From: Actinomadura sp. WMMA1423
GTDB taxonomy: Bacteria; Actinomycetota; Actinomycetes; Streptosporangiales; Streptosporangiaceae
Reading direction: 5' to 3'
Assembly: GCF_006547145.1 (NCBI RefSeq)
Contig: NZ_CP041244.1
Span: forward strand, 62,001-126,000
Length of the DNA: 64,000 bases
Both the position numbers and the translations under genes were made by a program. This document shows positions 44,950 to 52,400 of this stretch, in pieces (position 1 is the stretch's first letter; each line of letters starts with the position of its first letter). The notes below the pieces were generated by a model, which saw only the letters and a program-made list of their open reading frames with translations, made no database searches and was not told where the DNA came from.

Positions 44950-46368
44950 TCATTCCGCGCGGGAGAAGCGGACCCGGCGGCGCGCCGGATCCGCCTCCTC
45001 CAGCCGCACCTTGACCTGCTCGCCGAGCGGCAGCGCCTCCCCCTCGCAGCGGCCGAAGACCGGCGGCGCCACCAGCTGGACGCGCCCGCCGGTGCGGTCG
45101 CCGTTCACGTCCACGACCACCGCGTCGAACACCTCACCGACGTGGTCGCGCAGGAGGAGCGCCTCGACCAGGTCGACGCAGGCGTGGTCGATCTCGGCGC
45201 CACGGCGCAGCGCCCGCTGCATGGCCTCGGGGAGTTCCGGCAGTGCCTCCCGCGCCCAGCCGGGGACGGTGCGCCCGGCCGCCAGGGCCAGGCACACCTC
45301 CGTGGCGTAGCGGTCGGCCAGCCGCCGGATCGGCGCGGTGACGTGCGCGTACGGGGCGGCGACGGCGGCGTGCGCGGCCTGCTCGGGCGGCGTCCCGTCG
45401 AAGGCGGTGTAGCCGGCGCCGCGCATCAGCCCGGCCGCGTCGTGCAGGAACGCCGCGTGCCGGGGCAGCGACGGGTCCAGGGCGCGGACGATGTCGCCGT
45501 ACGAGGCGTCGCCCGGCCAGGAGACGCCGAGCGCCCGGGCCGCCAGCCGCAGCCGCTCGACGGCCTCGGCAGGGGCGGGCGCCATGGTGCGCAGCAGCCC
45601 GACCCCGCCGTCCAGCATCAGCCGGGCCGCGGCCCGCCCGGTCAGCAGCGAGATCTGCGCGTTCCACGCCTCGGTCGCGAGGTCGCCGCGCAGCTTCAGC
45701 GCCCAGCCGCCGCCCGCGTGCACGACCTCCTGCTCGGGCAGGGGGAGGCTCACGCCGCCGCGGGCGGCCTCCGCCGCGATGAGCCGCTCGCCGATCTCGC
45801 CGAGCAGCGCGATCCGCGGGTCGCCGCCGTCGTGCCGGGCTGTGGCGTAGTCGAGCCGGTCGCGGCTGCGGACGACGGCGCGCCGGACGTCCACGCCGGT
45901 GATCCCCCCGGCGTCGTCGATGTCGATCGTCCATGCCACGGCGGGCCTCTCGCGCCCGGGCAGCAGGCTCGCGCTGCCCTCCGAGAGGGGGCGCGGATGC
46001 AGCGGAGCGTTCGCGTCCGGCAGGTACAGCGTGACGCCACGGACGCGGGCCTCGGCGTCGAGCGCGCCGCCCGGCCGCACGAACCCGGCCACGTCGGCGA
46101 TCGCGTACCGCACCCGGTGCCCCGACCCGCGCCGCTCCAGGTGCATCGCCTGGTCGAGGTCGAGCGACCCGGGAGGGTCCAGGGTGAAGAACGGGACGTC
46201 GCGCAGGTCCGCGCGTCCGGCGGACGCGACCGCGGGCGCGGCGGCCTCGGCGAGGGCGGCGGGCGGGAACGCGCCGGGCACCGAGAACTCGGCGCGGATC
46301 CGGTCGAGCCCCGCGCGGACCTCGGCGTCGGCCTCGGCGGTTCGCAGTCGCAGCGGTCGGCGCGGCAC
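44950..46368 (-). CDS. RNB-domain ribonuclease (RNase II/R family)
   Basis: This 472-residue 3'-5' exoribonuclease is much shorter than E. coli RNase R because the N-terminal cold-shock domains are missing. The catalytic Asp cluster is in FTLDPPGSLDLDQAM. RNB-domain landmarks YAIADVAGFVRPGG, RPLSEGSASLLPGRERPA and VTAPIRRLADRYATEV follow. A C-terminal S1-like segment ends VRFSRAE. It may act in RNA turnover. The GTG start lies 7 nt from a TACGCT -10 box, and a TTCTTAGAA palindrome covers the expected -35. Confidence 0.9.
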   Translation of the reverse strand: MPRRPLRLRTAEADAEVRAGLDRIRAEFSVPGAFPPAALAEAAAPAVASAGRADLRDVPFFTLDPPGSLDLDQAMHLERRGSGHRVRYAIADVAGFVRPGGALDAEARVRGVTLYLPDANAPLHPRPLSEGSASLLPGRERPAVAWTIDIDDAGGITGVDVRRAVVRSRDRLDYATARHDGGDPRIALLGEIGERLIAAEAARGGVSLPLPEQEVVHAGGGWALKLRGDLATEAWNAQISLLTGRAAARLMLDGGVGLLRTMAPAPAEAVERLRLAARALGVSWPGDASYGDIVRALDPSLPRHAAFLHDAAGLMRGAGYTAFDGTPPEQAAHAAVAAPYAHVTAPIRRLADRYATEVCLALAAGRTVPGWAREALPELPEAMQRALRRGAEIDHACVDLVEALLLRDHVGEVFDAVVVDVNGDRTGGRVQLVAPPVFGRCEGEALPLGEQVKVRLEEADPARRRVRFSRAE

Positions 46369-46375
46369 ACGACCG

Positions 46376-46381
46376 AGCGTA
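46376..46381 (-). promoter_or_regulatory. -10 box of a leaderless promoter (RNB ribonuclease)
   Basis: TACGCT on the minus strand, 7 nt before the GTG at 46368. Confidence 0.5.
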
Positions 46382-46398
46382 CGGGACGAAACGATCGA

Positions 46399-46407
46399 TT
46401 CTTAGAA
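46399..46407 (-). promoter_or_regulatory. TTCTTAGAA palindrome at the -35 position of the RNB gene
   Basis: This 9-mer is identical to the one over the -10 box at 18284-18292. It begins 17 bp upstream of the TACGCT box, where a regulator would block or replace -35 contacts. Confidence 0.45.
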
Positions 46408-46447
46408 AATCTACAATGTAAAGGCGCCGGGCGGGATCCCCGACCGC

Positions 46448-47181
46448 TCAGTCGCCGGAGGAATCGGCGAACGCGCGCAGCCCCGGCGGGTCCTCCACGG
46501 TGATCTTGCGCCAGCCGGTGCTGACCAGGCCCTCGCGCCGCAGCGTGGACAGCGCCCGCGCCACGGTCTCCCGGAGGCGTCCATCCAGCTGCCGAGCTCC
46601 TCCTGGGAGAGCGGCGGCCCGATCGCGATCGCCCCGCCGTCGCCGGGCGGGGCGTGCCGGGCCGACAGGTCGGCGAGGGCCGCCAGCAGCAGCGCGAGCC
46701 GCCGCGCGCCCTGCGCCGACACGTGCGCCGCCAGCCTGCGGTCGGCGTCGTCGAGCCGCCGCACGAACGTCCCGCTGACCAGCCGCCACACGCGCGGATG
46801 GGCGTCCAGGAAGGCAGTGAACCGCGTCGCCGGGACGATCAGCGCCCGCACGTGGTCGAGCGCCTGGACGGTCGCCGACCGCTCACGGCGGCCGAGCACC
46901 GCGCTCTCGCAGACCAGGTCGCCGGGCCCGCGCACGGCGAGCACCACCGCGCGGCCGTCCTCGCCGGCGCAGGTGACCTTGGCCCAGCCCGACTCGATGA
47001 CGATGATGTGGTCGGAGTCGTCGCCCTGGTAGCACAGGGGCGCCCGCGGCTGGTAGTTCCGCGTCCGGCCGGCCTCCCGCAGGGCCGCGCGCTCCGGTGC
47101 GTCCAGCGCGGCCCAGAACCCGCCGCCGGGGTCGGCGGCGAGGCCGCCCGCGCCGCCGCGGGCTCCGGTCCGCTCGCTCAC
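46448..47181 (-). pseudogene. Crp/Fnr-family transcriptional regulator, frameshifted in the HTH
   Basis: The first frame encodes a cyclic-nucleotide-binding-type domain (RAPLCYQGDDSDHIIVIESGWAKV, VLAVRGPGDLVCESAVLGRRERSATV), the long dimer helix and the start of the HTH (LSQEELGSWMDAS). It then runs into Arg-rich nonsense. The adjacent frame continues with RETVARALSTLRREGLVSTGW and KITVEDPPGL, the expected recognition helix and wing, ending at 46448. Adding one base in the run at 46571-46575 restores a ~244-residue protein. The cAMP-contact motif is not classical, so the effector is uncertain. Two notable inverted repeats lie upstream (47215-47276, 47343-47356). Confidence 0.75.
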
Positions 47182-47214
47182 GGCACACCCGTCTCCGGTC
47201 CGGGGCCCGGATGA

Positions 47215-47276
47215 ACCGGTACCCACGGCAATTGGGGGGAGTGGGGCGTTGAGGCCCAAGTGCCGCGGGTACCGGT
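47215..47276. repeat. 16-bp inverted repeat upstream of the Crp-family gene
   Basis: ACCGGTACCCACGGCA (47215-47230) and TGCCGCGGGTACCGGT (47261-47276) are complementary at 15 of 16 positions around a 30-bp spacer. It starts 34 bp upstream of the regulator start and could be an operator pair or a leader hairpin. Confidence 0.6.
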
Positions 47277-47342
47277 CGCCTGCATGTGCCAATGAGAACC
47301 CCTCACTGTTCCGCATGCTGCACCCCGGAGACCGCGCCGTCT

Positions 47343-47356
47343 GTGTCATATGACAC
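47343..47356. promoter_or_regulatory. 14-bp perfect palindrome GTGTCATATGACAC
   Basis: A perfect palindrome with an AT-rich centre in GC-rich DNA, ~160 bp upstream of the Crp-family gene and 35 bp from the exonuclease stop. It has the symmetric form expected of a Crp/Fnr-type operator. Confidence 0.5.
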
Positions 47357-47390
47357 TCTCGGCGCAATTTGCAGCGGGGAACGGGGAGGT

Positions 47391-48311
47391 TCAGCGGGAG
47401 AGCGCGTTCAGCAGGCGGTTGACCGGGCTGGACAGGTTCCACGTGTCGGCCAGCCCGACGAGGGCCTCGGCGTCGCGCGGCTCGGCGGGCAGCCGGTCGT
47501 CGAGGTCCGCCAGTTCGGGAGCGTCGATGTCGGTGACGACCCGCACCACCGTCTCGGCGGCGGCCAGGTAGTCGCGGGCGGCCTCCATCCGGCGCCGCGC
47601 GCCCGCCGGGAACCCCTCGTCGGTGCCCGCGTCCAGCGCCGCGAGGATGCCCTCGACCGATCCGAACCGGGTGACGAGCGCGGCGGCGGTCTTGTCGCCG
47701 ACCCCCGGCACGCCGGGCAGCCCGTCGCTCGGGTCGCCGCGCAGCGTGGCGTAGTCGCCGTAGCCCCGCCCCGGGATGCCGTACTTGTCCGCGACCTCCT
47801 TCTCGCCCATCAGCTGGAGGTTCCGGATCCCGCGCGCGGTGTAGAGGACGGTGACGGGGCCGCGGTCGTCGACGAGCTGGAAGAGGTCGCGGTCGCCGGT
47901 CACGATGTCGACCGGCCCCGCGGCCGCGCCCCGCACCGCGAGCGTGCCGATCACGTCGTCGGCCTCGTAGCCCGGCACCCCCGCGCGGGCCAGCCCGAAG
48001 GCGTCCAGCACCCGGTCGATGAGCGGGAGCTGCGCCTCCAGCGCGTCCGGCGTCTGGTCGCCGCCGTCCTCGGCCACCCGGTGCGCCTTGTAGGAGGGCA
48101 GTGCCTCCACCCGGAACGCGGGCCGCCAGTCGGCGTCCATGCAGCACACCAGCCGGTCGGGCCGGCGGTCCTGGACGAGCCGGGCGATCATGTCGATGAG
48201 CCCGCGCACGGCGTTCACCGGCGTCCCGTCCGGAGCCGTCACCGACTCGGGGACCCCGAAGAAGGCGCGGAAGTACAACGACGGCGTGTCCAGCAGCATC
48301 AGCCCGCTCAT
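47391..48311 (-). CDS. 5'-3' exonuclease (PolA N-terminal / FEN-like)
   Basis: This ~306-residue stand-alone flap endonuclease/exonuclease is related to the N-terminal domain of DNA polymerase I. Metal-binding acids appear in MLLDTPSLYFRAFF, VCCMDADWRPAFR, GYEADDVIGTLAV and IVTGDRDLFQLV. The DNA-binding H3TH region is GDPSDGLPGVPGVGDKTAAALV. It would remove RNA primers or flaps in replication and repair. No polymerase domain follows. I chose the ATG at 48311; ATG 48320 is also in frame. It is divergent from the M24 peptidase gene. Confidence 0.93.
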   Translation of the reverse strand: MSGLMLLDTPSLYFRAFFGVPESVTAPDGTPVNAVRGLIDMIARLVQDRRPDRLVCCMDADWRPAFRVEALPSYKAHRVAEDGGDQTPDALEAQLPLIDRVLDAFGLARAGVPGYEADDVIGTLAVRGAAAGPVDIVTGDRDLFQLVDDRGPVTVLYTARGIRNLQLMGEKEVADKYGIPGRGYGDYATLRGDPSDGLPGVPGVGDKTAAALVTRFGSVEGILAALDAGTDEGFPAGARRRMEAARDYLAAAETVVRVVTDIDAPELADLDDRLPAEPRDAEALVGLADTWNLSSPVNRLLNALSR

Positions 48312-48398
48312 GGGGCACATGCTGCCACGCGGGCCGGGTCGGCGGCGCCCGGACGCTCCTGGGATCCTGGTGGCGGCCACTGGATGAGGACCGGAGAT

Positions 48399-49520
48399 AT
48401 GGAGACGGGTGTGACAACGGAGTTGTATCCGCGCGAGCGCGTCGGCCTGGTGCGCGAGGCGACGGAGAAGGCGGGCCTCGGGGCGGTGCTCCTGACGCCC
48501 GGCCCCGACCTGCGGTACGCGACGGGCTACGACGCGAAGCAGCTGGAGCGGCTCACCTGCCTGGTGGTCCCGGCGGTCGGCGAGCCGTTCCTGGTCGTCC
48601 CGAGGCTGGAGATGCCCGCCGCGCAGGAGTCGCCGGCGGGCTCCCTCGGCCTCGAGCTGGTGCCGTGGGACGAGACCGACGACCCCTACGCGCTCGTCGC
48701 CCGCCGCCTGCCGGGGGACGTGCGGAGCGTCGGCGTGGCCGACCGGATGTGGGCGGTGATGGCGCTGCGGTTCCGCGCCGCGCTGCCCGGCGCCGAGCAG
48801 GTCGCGGCGGGGGGCGTGCTGCGGGAGCTGCGGATGCGCAAGAGCGCCGCCGAGGTCGCGGCGCTGCGGGAGGCGGGGGAGGCGATCGACCGCGTGCACC
48901 GCCGGGTCCCCGGTCTGCTGAAGGCCGGCCGGACCGAGCGCGAGGTCGGCCGCGACATCGCCGACGCCATCATCGCCGAGGGCCACGCGCAGGTCGACTT
49001 CGTCATCGTCGGCTCGGGCCCGAACGGCGCGAACCCCCACGCCGAGCTGTCGGACCGGGTCATCCGGCCCGGCGAGCCCGTCGTGGTCGACATCGGCGGG
49101 ACGATGCCGAGCGGCTACTGCTCGGACTCGACCCGCAACTACTGCGTGGGCGAGCCGCCCGCCGACTACCGCGCCTACTTCGCGGTGCTGGAGGAGGCGC
49201 AGCGCGCCTCGCGGGAGGCCGTGCGCCCGGGCGCGACGCCGGAGGCGGTCGACGCGGCGGGCCGCGAGATCATCGCCGCCGCCGGGCACGGCGAGCACTT
49301 CTTCCACCGCACCGGCCACGGCATCGGGCTGGAGTCGCACGAGGAGCCCTACATCGTCGCCGGCAACCGCGAGCCGCTGGAGCCGGGGATGGCGTTCTCG
49401 ATCGAGCCGGGCATCTACCCCGGTCCGCACGGCGCCCGCATCGAGGACATCGTCGTGTGCACCGAGGACGGCCACGAGCCGATGAACACCACCGAGCGCG
49501 GGCTGGTGATCGTGGACTGA
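48399..49520 (+). CDS. M24-family metallopeptidase (Xaa-Pro dipeptidase-like)
   Basis: This ~373-residue enzyme has an N-terminal creatinase-like domain (LLTPGPDLRYATGYDAKQLERL) and a pita-bread catalytic domain. The five metal ligands can be seen in order: Asp in PVVVDIGGTM, Asp in YCSDSTRNY, His in FHRTGHGIGLE, Glu in FSIEPGIYPG and Glu in ARIEDIVV. This set is typical of prolidases that cut dipeptides with C-terminal proline. The start is uncertain: ATG 48399, ATG 48384 or GTG 48411, the last with the best ribosome site. Confidence 0.92.
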   Translation: METGVTTELYPRERVGLVREATEKAGLGAVLLTPGPDLRYATGYDAKQLERLTCLVVPAVGEPFLVVPRLEMPAAQESPAGSLGLELVPWDETDDPYALVARRLPGDVRSVGVADRMWAVMALRFRAALPGAEQVAAGGVLRELRMRKSAAEVAALREAGEAIDRVHRRVPGLLKAGRTEREVGRDIADAIIAEGHAQVDFVIVGSGPNGANPHAELSDRVIRPGEPVVVDIGGTMPSGYCSDSTRNYCVGEPPADYRAYFAVLEEAQRASREAVRPGATPEAVDAAGREIIAAAGHGEHFFHRTGHGIGLESHEEPYIVAGNREPLEPGMAFSIEPGIYPGPHGARIEDIVVCTEDGHEPMNTTERGLVIVD

Positions 49521-49554
49521 CGCCGGCCGGCGCCCGCCGGGGCGCCCGGACGAC

Positions 49555-49588
49555 CGTGGGCATGGACGGTTTTGCGTCCATGCCCACG
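49555..49588 (+). terminator. Rho-independent-like terminator after the M24 peptidase gene
   Basis: A perfect 13-bp stem (CGTGGGCATGGAC and complement, 49555-49567/49576-49588) with an 8-nt loop, followed by ATTCGTTTT. Confidence 0.8.
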
Positions 49589-49773
49589 ATTCGTTTTCGG
49601 TTGGCGGAAATTGAGGCGGAAACGACCCGGTAACGATCTCTGTACCAAATGCCCCGGACCGCATGCCGCCGGTTGCGATCCGGGGGCCCGGCCCTGTACC
49701 TCCTTGTTGCACTGTTACGCGGGAGTAAGCGAATTTTCCCCGCATCAACGTGCCGTGACGAAGAGGAGACGCC

Positions 49774-51003
49774 GTGGCAGAGGTCGACCTGACCAGCGTC
49801 GGGAAGGTCTATCCCGACGGCACGCGGGCCGTGACCGACCTGAACCTCCACATCGAGGACGGGGAGTTCCTCGTCCTGGTGGGCCCGTCGGGCTGCGGCA
49901 AGACGACCGCGCTGCGGATGGTCGCCGGTCTGGAGGAGATCTCCGAGGGCGAGGTCACGATCGGCGGCCGGGTCGTCAACCGGGTGCCGTCCCGGGACCG
50001 CGACGTCGCGATGGTGTTCCAGAGCTACGCCCTCTACCCGCACCTGTCGGTGCGCGACAACATCGGCTTCGGGCTGTCGCTGCGCAAGCTGCCGAAGGCC
50101 GAGATCCGCGAGAAGGTCGACAAGGCCGCGCAGACCCTCGGCCTGACCGACTACCTGGACAAGAAGCCACGCAACCTGTCGGGCGGGCAGCGGCAGCGCG
50201 TCGCGATGGGCCGCGCCATCGTCCGCGAGCCGCAGGCGTTCCTGATGGACGAGCCGCTGTCCAACCTCGACGCCAAGCTGCGCGTCCAGATGCGCGCCGA
50301 GATCGCGCGCATCCAGCGCGACCTGGGCGTCACCACCATCTACGTCACCCACGACCAGACCGAGGCGATGACGCTCGGCGACCGCGTCGCGGTGATGAAG
50401 AAGGGGCGCCTGCAGCAGGTCGCCGCGCCGCAGGAGCTCTACGACCGGCCGGCGAACCTGTTCGTCGCCGGATTCATCGGCTCACCGGCCATGAACCTGA
50501 TCCAGGGCACGCTGTCCGGCGACGCGGCGAACCCGCGCCTGGAGATCGGCGGCCAGACCCTGACGCTCCCGGCCGAGGTGCTGACCGAGCGCCCCGCCCT
50601 GGCGTCCTACCTCGGGCGCGACGTCGTCGTCGGCATCCGCCCCGAGGACATGGAGGACTCCGAGCTCGTGGAGGCGCCCGAGGGGTCCGGGCTGGCCTCC
50701 ACCGCCGACCTCGTGGAGGCGATGGGCTCGGACGTGCTGGTGCACTTCGCGATCGAGGCGTCCCAGGTCGTCACCGAGGACACCAAGGAGCTCGCGCGCG
50801 ACGCGGGGACCGACGTGCTGGGGGAGCTGGAGAGGCCCCACACGGACCTGGTCGCGCGGTTCAGCCCGCGCACCCGCGTGAAGGTGGGCGACCCGGTGAC
50901 GATCCGCGTCGACACCGGCCGCCTGCACTTCTTCGATATCGAGTCCGGCGCGTCGATCTGGGGACCAGGCGACGCCGCTCCGGCCAGGGAGGATGAAGAA
51001 TGA
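49774..51003 (+). CDS. MsmK/UgpC-type ABC transporter ATP-binding protein (operon copy)
   Basis: This 409-residue ATPase belongs to the carbohydrate-importer class that can serve several permeases. It has Walker A GPSGCGKTT, Q-loop VFQSYALYPHLSV, signature LSGGQRQRVAMG, Walker B AFLMDEPLSNLD and H-loop IYVTHDQTEAMTLGDRV. A C-terminal TOBE/regulatory domain follows (GIRPEDMEDSELVE). GTG 49774 is preceded by GAGGAG. The stop overlaps the binding-protein ATG (ATGA), so this gene opens the importer operon. The 253-bp upstream region has a terminator for the previous gene but no clear palindromic LacI site. Confidence 0.93.
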   Translation: MAEVDLTSVGKVYPDGTRAVTDLNLHIEDGEFLVLVGPSGCGKTTALRMVAGLEEISEGEVTIGGRVVNRVPSRDRDVAMVFQSYALYPHLSVRDNIGFGLSLRKLPKAEIREKVDKAAQTLGLTDYLDKKPRNLSGGQRQRVAMGRAIVREPQAFLMDEPLSNLDAKLRVQMRAEIARIQRDLGVTTIYVTHDQTEAMTLGDRVAVMKKGRLQQVAAPQELYDRPANLFVAGFIGSPAMNLIQGTLSGDAANPRLEIGGQTLTLPAEVLTERPALASYLGRDVVVGIRPEDMEDSELVEAPEGSGLASTADLVEAMGSDVLVHFAIEASQVVTEDTKELARDAGTDVLGELERPHTDLVARFSPRTRVKVGDPVTIRVDTGRLHFFDIESGASIWGPGDAAPAREDEE

Positions 51004-52376
51004 GGGTCAGCTTTTCAGGTGGGGGGACCGCCCCCCGCGCCGCCCGTCCCGGCTCCGCCGGCCTCGGCAGGCGCGTGACGGGGGCCGCCGTGGCGGCGGG
51101 CCTGCTCCTGTCGGCCGCCGCCGCGTGCGGCGGCGACGACAAGGGCGACGACTCGGCGCCGGCCGGCGGGGGTGAGCTCAAGGGCACCACCATCGAGGTC
51201 GCGGCCAAGTGGACCGGTCCGGAGGAGACGAACTTCCGCAAGGTCCTGCAGGCGTTCGAGAAGAAGACCGGGGCGAAGGTCAACTACGCCTCCACCGGTG
51301 AGAACACCGACGCCTACCTCGGCCCGCGCATCGAGGCCAAGAACCCGCCGGACGTGGCGATCCTGCCGCAGCCGGGCCTGATGCAGCAGTACGCCGGCAA
51401 GGGCGCGCTGAAGCCGCTCGGCGACGACGTGGTGGCGCAGGTCGGCCAGAACTTCGCGCCGTACTGGAAGGAGCTCGGCTCCTCCGACGGCAAGACCTAC
51501 GGCGTGATCGTCAAGGCCGCCTACAAGTCGATCCTGTGGTACCGGCCGGAGGCGCTCGACGAGGCCGGCGTCCAGCCGCCCGCGGCGTGGGCCGACCTGA
51601 CCAAGGCGGCGGGCACGCTGCAGGACGCGGGCACCACCCCGTTCACGCTCGCCGCGGGGCCGCAGGACTCCTGGACGCTGACCGACTGGTTCGAGAACGT
51701 CTACCTGTCGCAGGCCGGGCCGGAGAACTACGACAAGCTCGCCAAGCACGAGATCAAGTGGACCGACCCGAGCGTCGCCAAGGCGCTGCAGGCGCTCGCC
51801 GAGATCTGGGGCAAGCCCGACTACCTCAACGGCGGCGTCGCGACCGCGACCAAGACCAAGTTCGACGAGTCGGTCACCCAGGTGTTCGGCCAGCAGAAGG
51901 CCGCCATGGTCTACGGCGGCGACTTCGCCGCCGCCAACATCGCCACCACCAAGGCCAAGGTCGGCACGGACGCCAAGGTGTTCGCCTTCCCGAAGGCCGG
52001 CGACACGGCCCCGGCGATCCTCGGCGGCGACGTCGCGGTCGCGCTGAAGGACGGCAAGGGCGCGCAGGAGCTCATGAAGTACCTCGCCTCGCCCGAGGCG
52101 GGCACGGTGTGGGCCGGGCTCGGCGGCTACCTGACGCCGAACAAGAACGTCAAGCCCGACGCCTACTCCGACCCGATCGCCAAGCAGCTGATCACCCAGC
52201 TCCAGCAGGCCGGCGACGCCGCCCGCTACGACATGTCCGACCTGGCCCCCGCCGCGTTCGGCGCGACGCCCGGCAAGGGCGAGTGGGAGGCGCTGCGCCA
52301 GTTCGTGCAGAACCCGACCGACGTCAAGGGCACGCAGGCCAAGCTGGAGGCCGAGGCGGCCAAGGCGTACAAGTAG
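51000..52376 (+). CDS. ABC transporter extracellular solute-binding lipoprotein
   Basis: This 458-residue binding protein of the sugar type (family 1) has an unusually long n-region (~25 residues, Gly/Pro/Arg-rich) before the hydrophobic core GAAVAAGLLLSAAAAC, with lipobox Cys about residue 43. The mature protein has EVAAKWTGPEETNFRKVLQAF, GTPEVAILPQ-like KNPPDVAILPQPG and the segment AKVFAFPKAGDTAPAILGGD that is usual in the hinge region. The ligand is not identifiable. It lies directly after the ATPase and before two permeases. Confidence 0.92.
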   Translation: MRVSFSGGGTAPRAARPGSAGLGRRVTGAAVAAGLLLSAAAACGGDDKGDDSAPAGGGELKGTTIEVAAKWTGPEETNFRKVLQAFEKKTGAKVNYASTGENTDAYLGPRIEAKNPPDVAILPQPGLMQQYAGKGALKPLGDDVVAQVGQNFAPYWKELGSSDGKTYGVIVKAAYKSILWYRPEALDEAGVQPPAAWADLTKAAGTLQDAGTTPFTLAAGPQDSWTLTDWFENVYLSQAGPENYDKLAKHEIKWTDPSVAKALQALAEIWGKPDYLNGGVATATKTKFDESVTQVFGQQKAAMVYGGDFAAANIATTKAKVGTDAKVFAFPKAGDTAPAILGGDVAVALKDGKGAQELMKYLASPEAGTVWAGLGGYLTPNKNVKPDAYSDPIAKQLITQLQQAGDAARYDMSDLAPAAFGATPGKGEWEALRQFVQNPTDVKGTQAKLEAEAAKAYK

Positions 52377-52400
52377 GGCCCACAAGTAGGGAACCCCTGA

